Source of the DNA: Ectothiorhodospiraceae bacterium
Lineage (GTDB): Bacteria; Pseudomonadota; Gammaproteobacteria; HK1
Direction: 5' to 3'
Assembly: GCA_024234875.1 (NCBI GenBank)
Contig: JACKNM010000010.1
Coordinates: 170,954-234,953 of the forward strand
Length of the DNA stretch: 64,000 bases
Numbering within the stretch: the first letter of the stretch is position 1; each line of letters begins with the position of its first letter. Shown here piece by piece: positions 34,216 through 41,925 of this stretch. The notes under the pieces are model-generated. The model ran no database searches, was not told the origin of the DNA, and saw nothing but the letters and a program-made list of their open reading frames with translations. The position numbers and the translations under genes are program-made.

Positions 34216-36284
34216 GCGGAGGCTCCAGTCTCGATGACGAGATGGCCCTGCGCGCTCATGCGGGCGCGGGTGCCGGGCGGGACGACGATGGTGGCTTCCG
34301 GATCCTCCACCACCGCCGGACCCTCGATGTGGGCGTCGGCGCCGAGGTGGCGGCGGTCGTGGATCGCGGTCTCGACGAAGCCCTCGGTCTCCGGAAACCA
34401 GGCGAGGCGCGTGCTCGGTGCGGTTCCGGTTCCGGACGGCGCGCGCCATCCCAGGTCGAGCGCCCGGCCGTCGCCGGGAAGCGTGGCGACCAGATGCCAG
34501 TCGACGGCCTCGATCCCGGCGCGCTCGTCGCGGTATCCGTAGCTTCGCTGGTAGGCCTCGTGGAAGGCCGCGCGCACGCCCGCCGCGTAGCCGGTGCCGA
34601 TCGCGCCCGATGGCAGGTCGGCGCGGATCTCGTAGCCCTGCCCGCGATAGCGGAGATATCCGTAGCGCGAGAACACCGGTTCTCCGGGAACGCCGAGGCG
34701 GGCGACATCGGCGCGGGCGCGTCGTTGGAGCTCGGCGTAGATGTCGGCGATCGCCGCCTCGGTGCCGTCGTCGACCGCGAGCACCCGGGTCATCGAGGTC
34801 TCGATCTTCGGCACCGCCTGCAACAGGCCGATGGCCGAGCCGACCCCGGCGCCGAACGGCACGATGACCCGCGGCGCGCCGACCGCGCGGGCCAGACGCG
34901 CGGCATGCACCGGGCCCGCCCCGCCGAAGGCGACGATGGCGTAGCGCCGGGGGTCGCGGCCGCGCTCGACCGACACGATGCGCATCGCGCGCTCCATGTT
35001 GGCGTTGGCGGCGGCGTGCACGCCCCAGGCGGCGCGCTCGACCGAGAGATCGAGCGGGCGGGCGACGTCACGCGCGACGCCGGCGCGGGCGGCGTCGACG
35101 TCGAGCGCCATCTCGCCGGCGTTGAAGTAGGCCGGGTTCAGGTAGCCGAGGACGAGGTTCGCGTCGGTCACCGTCGCCCGGTCGCCGCCGCGGCCGTAGC
35201 AAATCGGACCCGGATCCGCGCCGGCGCTCTCCGGTCCGACGTGGATGACCCCGAACTCCGCGCGGGCGATGGAGCCTCCGCCGGCACCGATCTCGAGCAG
35301 CTCGATGGCGGGCACGTTGATCGGCAGCCCGCTGCCGGGGCGGTAGCGAATCGGGTCGACCTCGAAGGTCGGGGTGACCGCCGGCTCGCCGGCGTCGACC
35401 GCGCCGAGCTTTGCCGTCGTCCCGCCCATGTCGAAGGTGATGACGTGGTCCTCACCGGCTGCGGCACCGACCAGCGCGCTCATCAGGACCCCCGCCGCCG
35501 GTCCCGACTCGACGATGCGCACCGGCTCCTCGGCCGCCAGATCCGGCGACACCAGGCCGCCGGCCGACTGCATGATGAAGATGTCGTTGCGAAAGCCGCG
35601 CGCGGCCAGCGCACCCTCGAGCCGCTCGATGTAGCGCCCGACGATGGGACGGACGTAGGCGTTGGCGACGGTGGTGCTGGTGCGCTCGTACTCGCGGAAC
35701 TTGGGCGAGATCCGCGACGAGAGCGACACCGGCAGATCCGGCGCGCGGGCCCGCAGCCGCTCGGCGACCGCCTGCTCGTGGGCCGGGCTCGCGTAGGCGT
35801 GGAGCAGGGCGACGGCGACCGAGCGCGCGTCGCTCGCGAGCAGCGCGTCGATGGCGGCGTCGACCGAGGCGGGGTCGAGCGCCACCTCCACCGTGCCGTC
35901 CGGCCCCAGCCGCTCGGTCACCTCGAGGATGCGCCGCCGCGGCACCAGCGGCGGCGGCTTGTCCATGTAGAGATCGTAAGTCTCGTAGCGCTTCTGCCGC
36001 CCGATCACCAGCACGTCGCGAAAGCCCGCGGTGGTGATGAGCGCGGTGGGTGCGCCCTTGCGCTCGATGATCGCGTTGGTGGCGACGGTGGTGGCGTGCA
36101 GCACGGTCGCCAGCGCGTCGGCCCCGACGCCGGCCTCGGCCAGCAGGCGCTCGAAGCCGTCGACCACCGCACGCGACGGGTCCGCGGGCGTGGTCGGCGC
36201 CTTCAGGAACCGCGGCGGCGTGTCAGGGCCGGCGAGCACGAAGTCGGTGAACGTGCCGCCGATGTCGAACGCCATCCGCCACAT
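34212..36284 (-). CDS. hyuA: Hydantoinase/oxoprolinase family protein, subunit A (module 2)
   Basis: A 690-residue subunit A. ATPase-fold signatures are AFDIGGTFTDFV (residues 5-16) and ITFDMGGTTAKLG, with ATTVATNAIIERKG, LEIGAGGGSIAR and GPICYGRGGD between and after them. I start at ATG 36284 because AGGAG lies about ten bases upstream and the family N-terminus is MWRMAFDIGG; ATGs at 36317 and 36275 are alternatives. It differs clearly from the module 1 subunit A (VGVDVGGTFTDLVVYD), so the two modules are probably diverged paralogues with different substrates rather than a recent duplication. Confidence 0.88.
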   Translation of the reverse strand: MWRMAFDIGGTFTDFVLAGPDTPPRFLKAPTTPADPSRAVVDGFERLLAEAGVGADALATVLHATTVATNAIIERKGAPTALITTAGFRDVLVIGRQKRYETYDLYMDKPPPLVPRRRILEVTERLGPDGTVEVALDPASVDAAIDALLASDARSVAVALLHAYASPAHEQAVAERLRARAPDLPVSLSSRISPKFREYERTSTTVANAYVRPIVGRYIERLEGALAARGFRNDIFIMQSAGGLVSPDLAAEEPVRIVESGPAAGVLMSALVGAAAGEDHVITFDMGGTTAKLGAVDAGEPAVTPTFEVDPIRYRPGSGLPINVPAIELLEIGAGGGSIARAEFGVIHVGPESAGADPGPICYGRGGDRATVTDANLVLGYLNPAYFNAGEMALDVDAARAGVARDVARPLDLSVERAAWGVHAAANANMERAMRIVSVERGRDPRRYAIVAFGGAGPVHAARLARAVGAPRVIVPFGAGVGSAIGLLQAVPKIETSMTRVLAVDDGTEAAIADIYAELQRRARADVARLGVPGEPVFSRYGYLRYRGQGYEIRADLPSGAIGTGYAAGVRAAFHEAYQRSYGYRDERAGIEAVDWHLVATLPGDGRALDLGWRAPSGTGTAPSTRLAWFPETEGFVETAIHDRRHLGADAHIEGPAVVEDPEATIVVPPGTRARMSAQGHLVIETGASA

Positions 36285-36360
36285 GCCCCTAGCTCCTCGC
36301 GTTTCGAATGCGGGCATTCAACCGCGCTGGCCTCTTGCTGCGCAACCGTGCCCGTCCATG

Positions 36361-36422
36361 CGCCGTCGGACGGCGCGTCGCGGGGCGGTGGGGGCGAGGC
36401 CCCGTCCCCGCCCGCGGGGCGG
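36361..36422. repeat. GC-rich inverted repeats upstream of hyuA (module 2)
   Basis: CGCCGTC-G-GACGGCG (36361-36375) and a G-run/C-run pair (GGGCGGTGGGG with CCCCGCCC, about 36384-36413) lie in the 234-bp gap between the GST gene and hyuA, both on the minus strand. They could attenuate read-through from the GST gene. No other feature is seen in the gap. Confidence 0.4.
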
Positions 36423-36518
36423 TGACTCCACCGCGTCGGCACAGGGTCGACGGGACCTGCCGCGCGGGTCGGTCCGCCGCCCCTGCGCCACGCCGCGACG
36501 CCGTCGCGCAGGCGCTGC

Positions 36519-37190
36519 CTATCCCAGATGCCGATCCGCCGGCAGGACGTGCTCGCGGAAGCCGCGACGTGTCGTCAGCCGCTCGTGCCACGCCTCCAAC
36601 GCCGGCATCGGCGGGCGCTCGAGGTCGAGCAGCAGCCAGCGGTGGACGCCGATGCCGGTGGGGATGTCGGCCATCGAGAAGCGGTCGCCGGCGAGGTACG
36701 GCTGGCGGGTGAGGACGCCATCGAGCACTTGCAGCGCATCGATCGCGCGCTGGCGTGCGTTCTCGGCGGCCGATGCGTCGCGCCGGTCCGGATCGAGCCG
36801 CACCAACTCCATCACCAACGTGTGCAGCGGCGGCTCCAGGTGCTCGTTCTCCCAACCCATCCACTGCATGCCGAGGGCGAAGCGCCGGGCGTCGGCACCG
36901 AACAGGTGCGCCGGCGCGTAGGTCTGCGCGACATAGCCGACGATCGCGTTCGACTCCCAGAGCACGAAGCCCCCGTCGTCGATGGTCGGGATCGTCCCGT
37001 TGGGGTTCATCGCCCGGTACGCGGGCGTGTCGACCACCCCGAACGCGGCGCCACCCCGCGACACGTGACCGGCCGCGCCCATGGTGGCGCTGGCCAGGGT
37101 GAGATCGAACGGCACGCCAGCCTCGGCGCAGGTCCACAGCACCCGCATGGTGCAGGTCGACGTCGGTCGCCCCCAGATTCTCAGCATCAT
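36519..37190 (-). CDS. Glutathione S-transferase family protein
   Basis: A 223-residue cytosolic protein. The N-terminal thioredoxin-fold domain reads LRIWGRPTSTCTMRVLWTCAEAGVPFDL, then NPNGTIPTIDDGGFVLWESNAIVGYVA, the conserved cis-Pro and Glu-Ser pair that binds glutathione. The C-terminal helical domain includes LTRQPYLAGDRFSMADIPTGIGVHRW. Bacterial members act in detoxification, ring cleavage or isomerisation. ATG at 37190 and 37187 are both possible, with GAGGG just upstream. It is divergent from the aminotransferase gene (160 bp). Confidence 0.85.
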   Translation of the reverse strand: MMLRIWGRPTSTCTMRVLWTCAEAGVPFDLTLASATMGAAGHVSRGGAAFGVVDTPAYRAMNPNGTIPTIDDGGFVLWESNAIVGYVAQTYAPAHLFGADARRFALGMQWMGWENEHLEPPLHTLVMELVRLDPDRRDASAAENARQRAIDALQVLDGVLTRQPYLAGDRFSMADIPTGIGVHRWLLLDLERPPMPALEAWHERLTTRRGFREHVLPADRHLG

Positions 37191-37350
37191 GGACCCTCGC
37201 TCGACTGGACGGGCGCCGAGGATGTCCCGGAGTCCGGGCACGTCGCAACCCCGTCGAAGCCGACGACGCGAACGAAGGTGGACGACGTCCCGCCTCATCA
37301 TCGACACTCGCGGCTCGACCAGCTCGGTCCCTCCTCGGCCGGTGAATCCG

Positions 37351-38484
37351 ATGTACGACTTCGAGACCAAGAACGCCTATTTCGACCGCCTCTCGACCAA
37401 CCCGAAGCTGCGCTGGCTCGGGCAGAACACCAACCACCTGCCGTTGCCGCCCGAGGTGAAGGCGGCGATGGTCGACGCGATCGACACCGATGCCATCCGC
37501 GGCTACGCCCCGCCGCTCGGCATCGAGGCCTTGCGCCGCGGAATCCTGGACGACCTCGGCCTCGACGGCATGAGCGTGATGGTCACCGATGGCGCGATCG
37601 AGGGGCTGTACCACGCCTGCCGGACCCTGGTGCGTGCTGGCGACGACTTCGTGACCACCGACCCCGGCTGGCAGTGGCCGATCCGATTCGCGCAGGCATC
37701 GGGTGCGCGGGTGGTCGAGATCCCGATCTACGACCCGGCGCAGAGCTACAAGCTGCGCCCGGAGCAGCTCGCGGCCGCGATGACCGAGCGCACCAGGCTC
37801 GTCTACCTCGTCGACCCGAACAACCCCCTCGGCATCGCCTACACCGCCGACGAGATCCAGGCCTTCGCGCGTATCTGTCGCGACGCCGGCGCCTACCTCA
37901 TCCACGACTGCACCTATCGCCACTTCGCCCACGATCACACGCTCGCCGCGCGCTTCTACCCCGAGCGCACGCTCACCACCTACAGCTTCTCGAAGTGGCT
38001 CGGGCTCGCCGGGCTTCGGGTCGGCGCGGTGGTGGCCGACGGCGCGGTGATCGAGCAGCTCGCGAGCGCGCCGCCGAACAACCTCGGCAGCAACGTGCTG
38101 TCGCAGCGCGCCGCACTCGCCGGGCTCGGGGTGAAGGCACGGTGGTTTCCCGAGGTGCAGCGCGTCCAGCGCGAGAACCAGGCCGCGATCGCGCGCGCGG
38201 TCGCGGGCGTCGAGGGCCTCGCGATGCCGGTCTACCCGTCGAACGGCAACTTCGTGATCGTCGAGGTGGTCGAGGCCGGGATCACGCCAGAGGCGCTGGT
38301 CGCGGCCTACCAGCAGCGCGACATCATGATTCGCCAGGGCGCGTACCACTCGCGCACGGTGGGCGACCGCTTCGTGAAGATCAGCACCACCGTGCCGTCG
38401 GAGTGGGTCGGCGAGCTGTGCGAGCTGCTGCCGGAGATGGTCGACGTCGCGCGCGGGCTGAACGACGTCGGGCCGCAGTATTGA
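37351..38484 (+). CDS. PLP-dependent aminotransferase, class I/II (fold type I)
   Basis: A 377-residue cytosolic enzyme. Visible features are LGQNTNHLPLPPEVKAAM, GYAPPLGIEALR, VTDGAIEGLYHACRTL, VDPNNPLGIAYTADEI, a DCTYRHFA segment and the PLP-lysine motif TYSFSKWLGLAGLRVGA. It would transfer the amino group of an amino acid to a 2-oxo acid; the substrate is not clear. It starts at ATG 37351 (GGTGA upstream); a GTG nine bases earlier is possible. The TGA stop is within the left inverted repeat of a MITE-like element, so the insertion may have fixed the C-terminus. Confidence 0.85.
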   Translation: MYDFETKNAYFDRLSTNPKLRWLGQNTNHLPLPPEVKAAMVDAIDTDAIRGYAPPLGIEALRRGILDDLGLDGMSVMVTDGAIEGLYHACRTLVRAGDDFVTTDPGWQWPIRFAQASGARVVEIPIYDPAQSYKLRPEQLAAAMTERTRLVYLVDPNNPLGIAYTADEIQAFARICRDAGAYLIHDCTYRHFAHDHTLAARFYPERTLTTYSFSKWLGLAGLRVGAVVADGAVIEQLASAPPNNLGSNVLSQRAALAGLGVKARWFPEVQRVQRENQAAIARAVAGVEGLAMPVYPSNGNFVIVEVVEAGITPEALVAAYQQRDIMIRQGAYHSRTVGDRFVKISTTVPSEWVGELCELLPEMVDVARGLNDVGPQY

Positions 38485-38665
38485 GAGCCTGTGAAGGAAT
38501 CGAACGCCGGCTGCGCGTGCCGTCTGGCGGCTCCGACTGTGTTGTCAGTCGCGAGACCTGCGGTCATTTGGCTCGCCAAACTCCCTTGTTCTCGCGCCAG
38601 ACGCCTTGTCTCGCTCGCCAGCCGACCCGCTCGCGACGGCGCCCGATTACTTCACACGCTCTGAG
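38482..38665. mobile_element. MITE-like element with 21-bp terminal inverted repeats
   Basis: The left end TGAGAGCCTGTGAAGGAATC(G) at 38482-38502 and the right end at 38645-38665 (reverse complement TCAGAGCGTGTGAAGTAATC(G)) match at 18 of 21 positions. Inside are nested inverted repeats: GTCTGGCG (38522-38529) with CGCCAGAC (38595-38602), and CGACTG (38534-38539) with CAGTCG (38546-38551). No transposase fits in 184 bp, so it would be a non-autonomous element. I cannot see a clear target-site duplication. Confidence 0.6.
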
Positions 38666-38689
38666 CCGCGACGTGGGCGAGGGACGAGC

Positions 38690-39934
38690 ATGGTGAACGA
38701 GGCGCTCACCGCCGGTATCGACGAGGCGCGGCTCTGGGCGCGCCACCAGGCGCTGGCCGAGCACGGCGCGACCGCCGCCGGCGGCGTGAATCGTCAGGCG
38801 TTGTCCGACGAGGAGATCGCGGCGCGGCGGGTGCTGGTCGAGTGGGGCCGGGCCATCGGTCTGGCGCCGTTCAGCGACGCCATCGGGAACCTGTTCCTGC
38901 GCTACGAGGGCACGGATGCGCAGGCGCCGCCGGTGCTCACCGGCTCGCACATCGACAGTCAGCCGACCGGCGGCAAGTTCGACGGAACCTTCGGCGTGTT
39001 GGCGGGGCTGGAGGCGGTCGAGGCGATGCGCGCGGCGGGCTTTCGCCCGCGGCGGTCGATCGAGGTGGTCGCCTGGACCAACGAGGAAGGCTCGCGCTTC
39101 GCCCCCGGGATGATGGGCTCGACCCTGTTTCGCGGCAGCCGCGAGCTCGCGGACATGCTCGCGGTGCGCGACGGCGCGGGGTCGAGCGTCGCCGAGTGCG
39201 TGCGCGCGGTGCGCGCGGCGGAGCCCGACGTCCCCGAGCGGGCGCTCGGCTTCCCGGTCGCGGCCTACGTCGAGGCCCACATCGAGCAGGGGCCGCTCCT
39301 CGAGCTCGAGCGCAAGACCATCGGCGTGGTCAGCGGCATCCAGGGCAAGCGCGTCTTCCGGGTGACCGTCACCGGCGAGGAGAACCACGCCGGCACCTCG
39401 CCGCGCCGGGTGCGCAAGGACGCGCTCGTCGCCGCGGTCGCCATGCTCGGGCGACTGCACGCCGAGATGCACGATGACGAGGACGTGGTGAAGTTCACCG
39501 TCGGCCTGCTCGAGGTCTCACCCAACGCGCCCTCGGTGGTGCCGGCGCGCGTGCACTTCTCGATCGATCTGCGCCACCCCGACCCGGACGTGCTGGCCCG
39601 CCTCGGCGACCGCATCGCCCCGATCTGCGAGGCCGTCCGCGGCCCGTGCGCGGTCGAGGTGCGCGAGCTCTCCCACGACCCGCCCCTCGAGTTCCCGATC
39701 GCGATGCGCGATCTCGTGCGCGACGCCGCCGCCGGACTCGGCCTGGCGCACATGGACCTGCCGTCGGCGGCAGGCCACGACGCGCGCCACCTCCACTACC
39801 TCTGCCCCACTGGCATGATCTTCGTCCCCTGCGCCGGCGGCATCAGCCACAACGAGGCCGAGTCCTGCACCCCGGCGGATCTCGCCGCCGGGGCGCGGGT
39901 GCTGGTGGAGGTGCTGGGGAGGCTGGCGGCCTGA
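38690..39934 (+). CDS. M20-family Zn-dependent amidohydrolase (N-carbamoyl-L-amino acid hydrolase/allantoate amidohydrolase type)
   Basis: A 414-residue cytosolic metalloenzyme. Motifs are TGSHIDSQPTGGKFDGTFGVLAGLEA (metal-binding His and Asp), WTNEEGSRFAPGMMGS (metal and base Glu), AYVEAHIEQGPLLE (His/Glu of the dimer-spanning site) and AGHDARHLHYLCPTGMIFVP with ISHNEAESC near the end. This set defines the hydantoinase/carbamoylase group, which cleaves N-carbamoyl amino acids, allantoate or ureidoglycine-type substrates. RBS GAGGGA is eight bases before ATG 38690; the upstream frame lies in the MITE-like element. Position 2.4 kb from hyuAB module 2 fits a hydantoin-type pathway. Confidence 0.88.
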   Translation: MVNEALTAGIDEARLWARHQALAEHGATAAGGVNRQALSDEEIAARRVLVEWGRAIGLAPFSDAIGNLFLRYEGTDAQAPPVLTGSHIDSQPTGGKFDGTFGVLAGLEAVEAMRAAGFRPRRSIEVVAWTNEEGSRFAPGMMGSTLFRGSRELADMLAVRDGAGSSVAECVRAVRAAEPDVPERALGFPVAAYVEAHIEQGPLLELERKTIGVVSGIQGKRVFRVTVTGEENHAGTSPRRVRKDALVAAVAMLGRLHAEMHDDEDVVKFTVGLLEVSPNAPSVVPARVHFSIDLRHPDPDVLARLGDRIAPICEAVRGPCAVEVRELSHDPPLEFPIAMRDLVRDAAAGLGLAHMDLPSAAGHDARHLHYLCPTGMIFVPCAGGISHNEAESCTPADLAAGARVLVEVLGRLAA

Positions 39935-39958
39935 GGCGGCCGGGTCGTTCCCGGGCTT

Positions 39959-41779
39959 TCAGTAATCGAGGTTGCCCTCGGTGAACCGGGTGCTCGGCGA
40001 GTCGCCGAGCACGGTTCGCAGCACGTGGTTCATGGTGTAGGGGTCGTTGTCGAACCCGCCGTGGGTGCGGCTACGGGTCCTCGAGCCCGAGGTGCCGTTC
40101 GACCACAGCATCCGCGGCTGCTCGCCGTGGCTCTGTACCTCCTTCGCGAAGCACTCCATGCCGAGCAGAGGCAGGCCGCTGCGTGCCGCCTCGAAGGCGT
40201 TCGAGACCAGATAGAGGAGCGACTTGCGGTAGACGAGCGGCGAGCCCACGCAGTCGTCGCGCTCGAGCTCGTCGCGCAGGTTGAGCACCTGCATCTCGCC
40301 GATGGCGAGCTTCGTCTTGCCCTGGAGAACCGGCAGGTAGGCGGCGTGGTACAGGTCGACCGAGCAAGCGGGCGCGAGCAGGGTGACGGTGTCGAGCCGA
40401 ATTGGCCGACCGGCGAGCGTCTGCAGCAGGTGGGCGAAGAGGATTGCACCGGTGCTGTGTCCGACGAGGTGGATCCGCTTCGGCCGCGAGGACTTCGCCA
40501 GGTGGCGCAGGAAGCTCTCCAGCGCCACGGTGCCCGCGCCCTCGGGCGCGAACGCGTCGGCCGCGTCGCGTTTCATCTCGTCCCAGAGGAGCGTGCCCGG
40601 CCGGCGCACGAAGTGCTCGACCACGCGGTCGAGCCAGTCGTCCGCGCCACCGACCCGGGCCCGCGCGCGATCGGCCTTGCCGAGGAGCAGATCCTTGATC
40701 TCCTCGACGATGCCGGTGTCGTACATGATGTGGAAGGGGTAGATGCGGTTGGCCTTGAACACCGGCTTCATCGCCGCGATGCGGCGCGCCGAGTCCTCCG
40801 GCGAGTTCAGCCCTCCGTGGCCGTAGATCAGCAGGTGGTCGTACTTGTCGCTCTCCGCGACCAGCGCCGCGGTCTCCTCCACGTCCTCGGGCGTGCTCCA
40901 GTAACGGTCCTTGTCGGCGAAGCGTCCGTCGTCGACATGCACGAAGTGGCCGGCGATGGCGTCCCGGTTGGGCTTGGGCTTTTGCGCCGGGCCGCCAGAG
41001 CCCGGCTGCTCCGAGACCAGCTTCGAGGCCAGCGGCCGCATGCCGAAGATCTGGGGCGTCTCGAGCGCCAGACGGAACACCCAGCCGTCCATCACGTTCG
41101 TGACCCAGTCCTCGTAGGACCAGAGCGCGAGCCCGTTCTCCCCCCAATCCTTGCCCCACGAGTTCTGGACCCAGAACCCGGTCTCGTCGTAACCGACGAT
41201 CGCGAAGGCGTGGCCGCCATCCTCCGCCGCCGCGCGATACGCGATCCTGCCCTTGCTCGGGCGGTCCCATCCCTTGTGCACGCGCGCCGAGACCACCAGC
41301 ACCCCCGACTCGTTGAGGGCGGCGTGGTAATGACTCACCTCCGGCTGGAGCCGGTAGTAGGCGCCGAGCGTGCAGCGCCGCGCCTCCTTCGCCCGCTTCA
41401 CCGTCAGCCCGTCACCGCGTGTCGGCCCCGTCCGATACGGCCACGAGGCCTCGCTGCACACGCCCATGTTCTTCCAGCCGTGGATGGCACCGCGAACGCT
41501 CGAGCCCTCGTAGTTCTCGCCCGCCCACTCGTCGTGGCGCCGCGCCATCTCGTAGAGCATGCGCGCACTGACCCGCGCGCCTGCGTTCGCCGCGCCCTTC
41601 ATCACGTTGATGGCCGCGGCCAGCGCGAAGCCGGTGCACGCCCCCTCGGCTTCCTGATCGAGGATGTGGAGCCCCGCCGGCGGCTCGAGCGTGCGTGGTA
41701 ACGCGATGAGCGCGGGACGGTAAATCCAGTCGCGATCGTCGGGATAGTCAGGCCCGACGTTGGTTGGACGCTCGAGCAT
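39959..41779 (-). CDS. Papain-like (C1) cysteine peptidase fused to an alpha/beta-hydrolase domain
   Basis: A 606-residue protein with two catalytic domains. Residues 1 to about 240 are papain-like: DQEAEGACTGFALAAAIN with C48 as nucleophile, GGHAFAIVGYD with H190, and QNSWGKDWGENG with N206. From about 270 to the end is an alpha/beta-hydrolase: LLIYGHGGLNSPED (315-328) and a nucleophile elbow VGHSTGAILFAHLLQ with S442. There is no signal peptide, so the protein is probably cytosolic or exported by another route. I do not recall this fusion as a named family. RBS GAGGTG precedes the ATG at 41779. Upstream is the PEP-CTERM gene in the same direction, 146 bp away with a hairpin between. Confidence 0.8.
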   Translation of the reverse strand: MLERPTNVGPDYPDDRDWIYRPALIALPRTLEPPAGLHILDQEAEGACTGFALAAAINVMKGAANAGARVSARMLYEMARRHDEWAGENYEGSSVRGAIHGWKNMGVCSEASWPYRTGPTRGDGLTVKRAKEARRCTLGAYYRLQPEVSHYHAALNESGVLVVSARVHKGWDRPSKGRIAYRAAAEDGGHAFAIVGYDETGFWVQNSWGKDWGENGLALWSYEDWVTNVMDGWVFRLALETPQIFGMRPLASKLVSEQPGSGGPAQKPKPNRDAIAGHFVHVDDGRFADKDRYWSTPEDVEETAALVAESDKYDHLLIYGHGGLNSPEDSARRIAAMKPVFKANRIYPFHIMYDTGIVEEIKDLLLGKADRARARVGGADDWLDRVVEHFVRRPGTLLWDEMKRDAADAFAPEGAGTVALESFLRHLAKSSRPKRIHLVGHSTGAILFAHLLQTLAGRPIRLDTVTLLAPACSVDLYHAAYLPVLQGKTKLAIGEMQVLNLRDELERDDCVGSPLVYRKSLLYLVSNAFEAARSGLPLLGMECFAKEVQSHGEQPRMLWSNGTSGSRTRSRTHGGFDNDPYTMNHVLRTVLGDSPSTRFTEGNLDY

Positions 41780-41833
41780 GGGGCACCTCGCAGCCTTGCG
41801 ATGAGGACGACGCGAAGCGTAAGCCGGGGACGC

Positions 41834-41867
41834 CCGGCCGGTGCGTGATCTTCGTCACGCCGGCCGG
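41834..41867 (-). terminator. Strong hairpin between the PEP-CTERM and peptidase genes
   Basis: CCGGCCGG and CGTGA (41834-41848) pair with TCACG and CCGGCCGG (41855-41867) around a TCTTCG loop, with a two-base bulge. It follows the PEP-CTERM stop (41926) by about 60 bases and precedes the peptidase start. No T-tract follows, so it may be a terminator or a leader structure. Confidence 0.4.
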
Positions 41868-41925
41868 CTTGTCGGCGCCAGCCCTGCAAACCGTTCCAGG
41901 GCGAGGGGCGATGCGCTCATGCGTG

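Noticed and set aside
37191..37350. Upstream extensions of the GST and aminotransferase into each other's promoter
   Set aside because: Residues there are low-complexity and not family-like; both start codons chosen fit the family N-termini.
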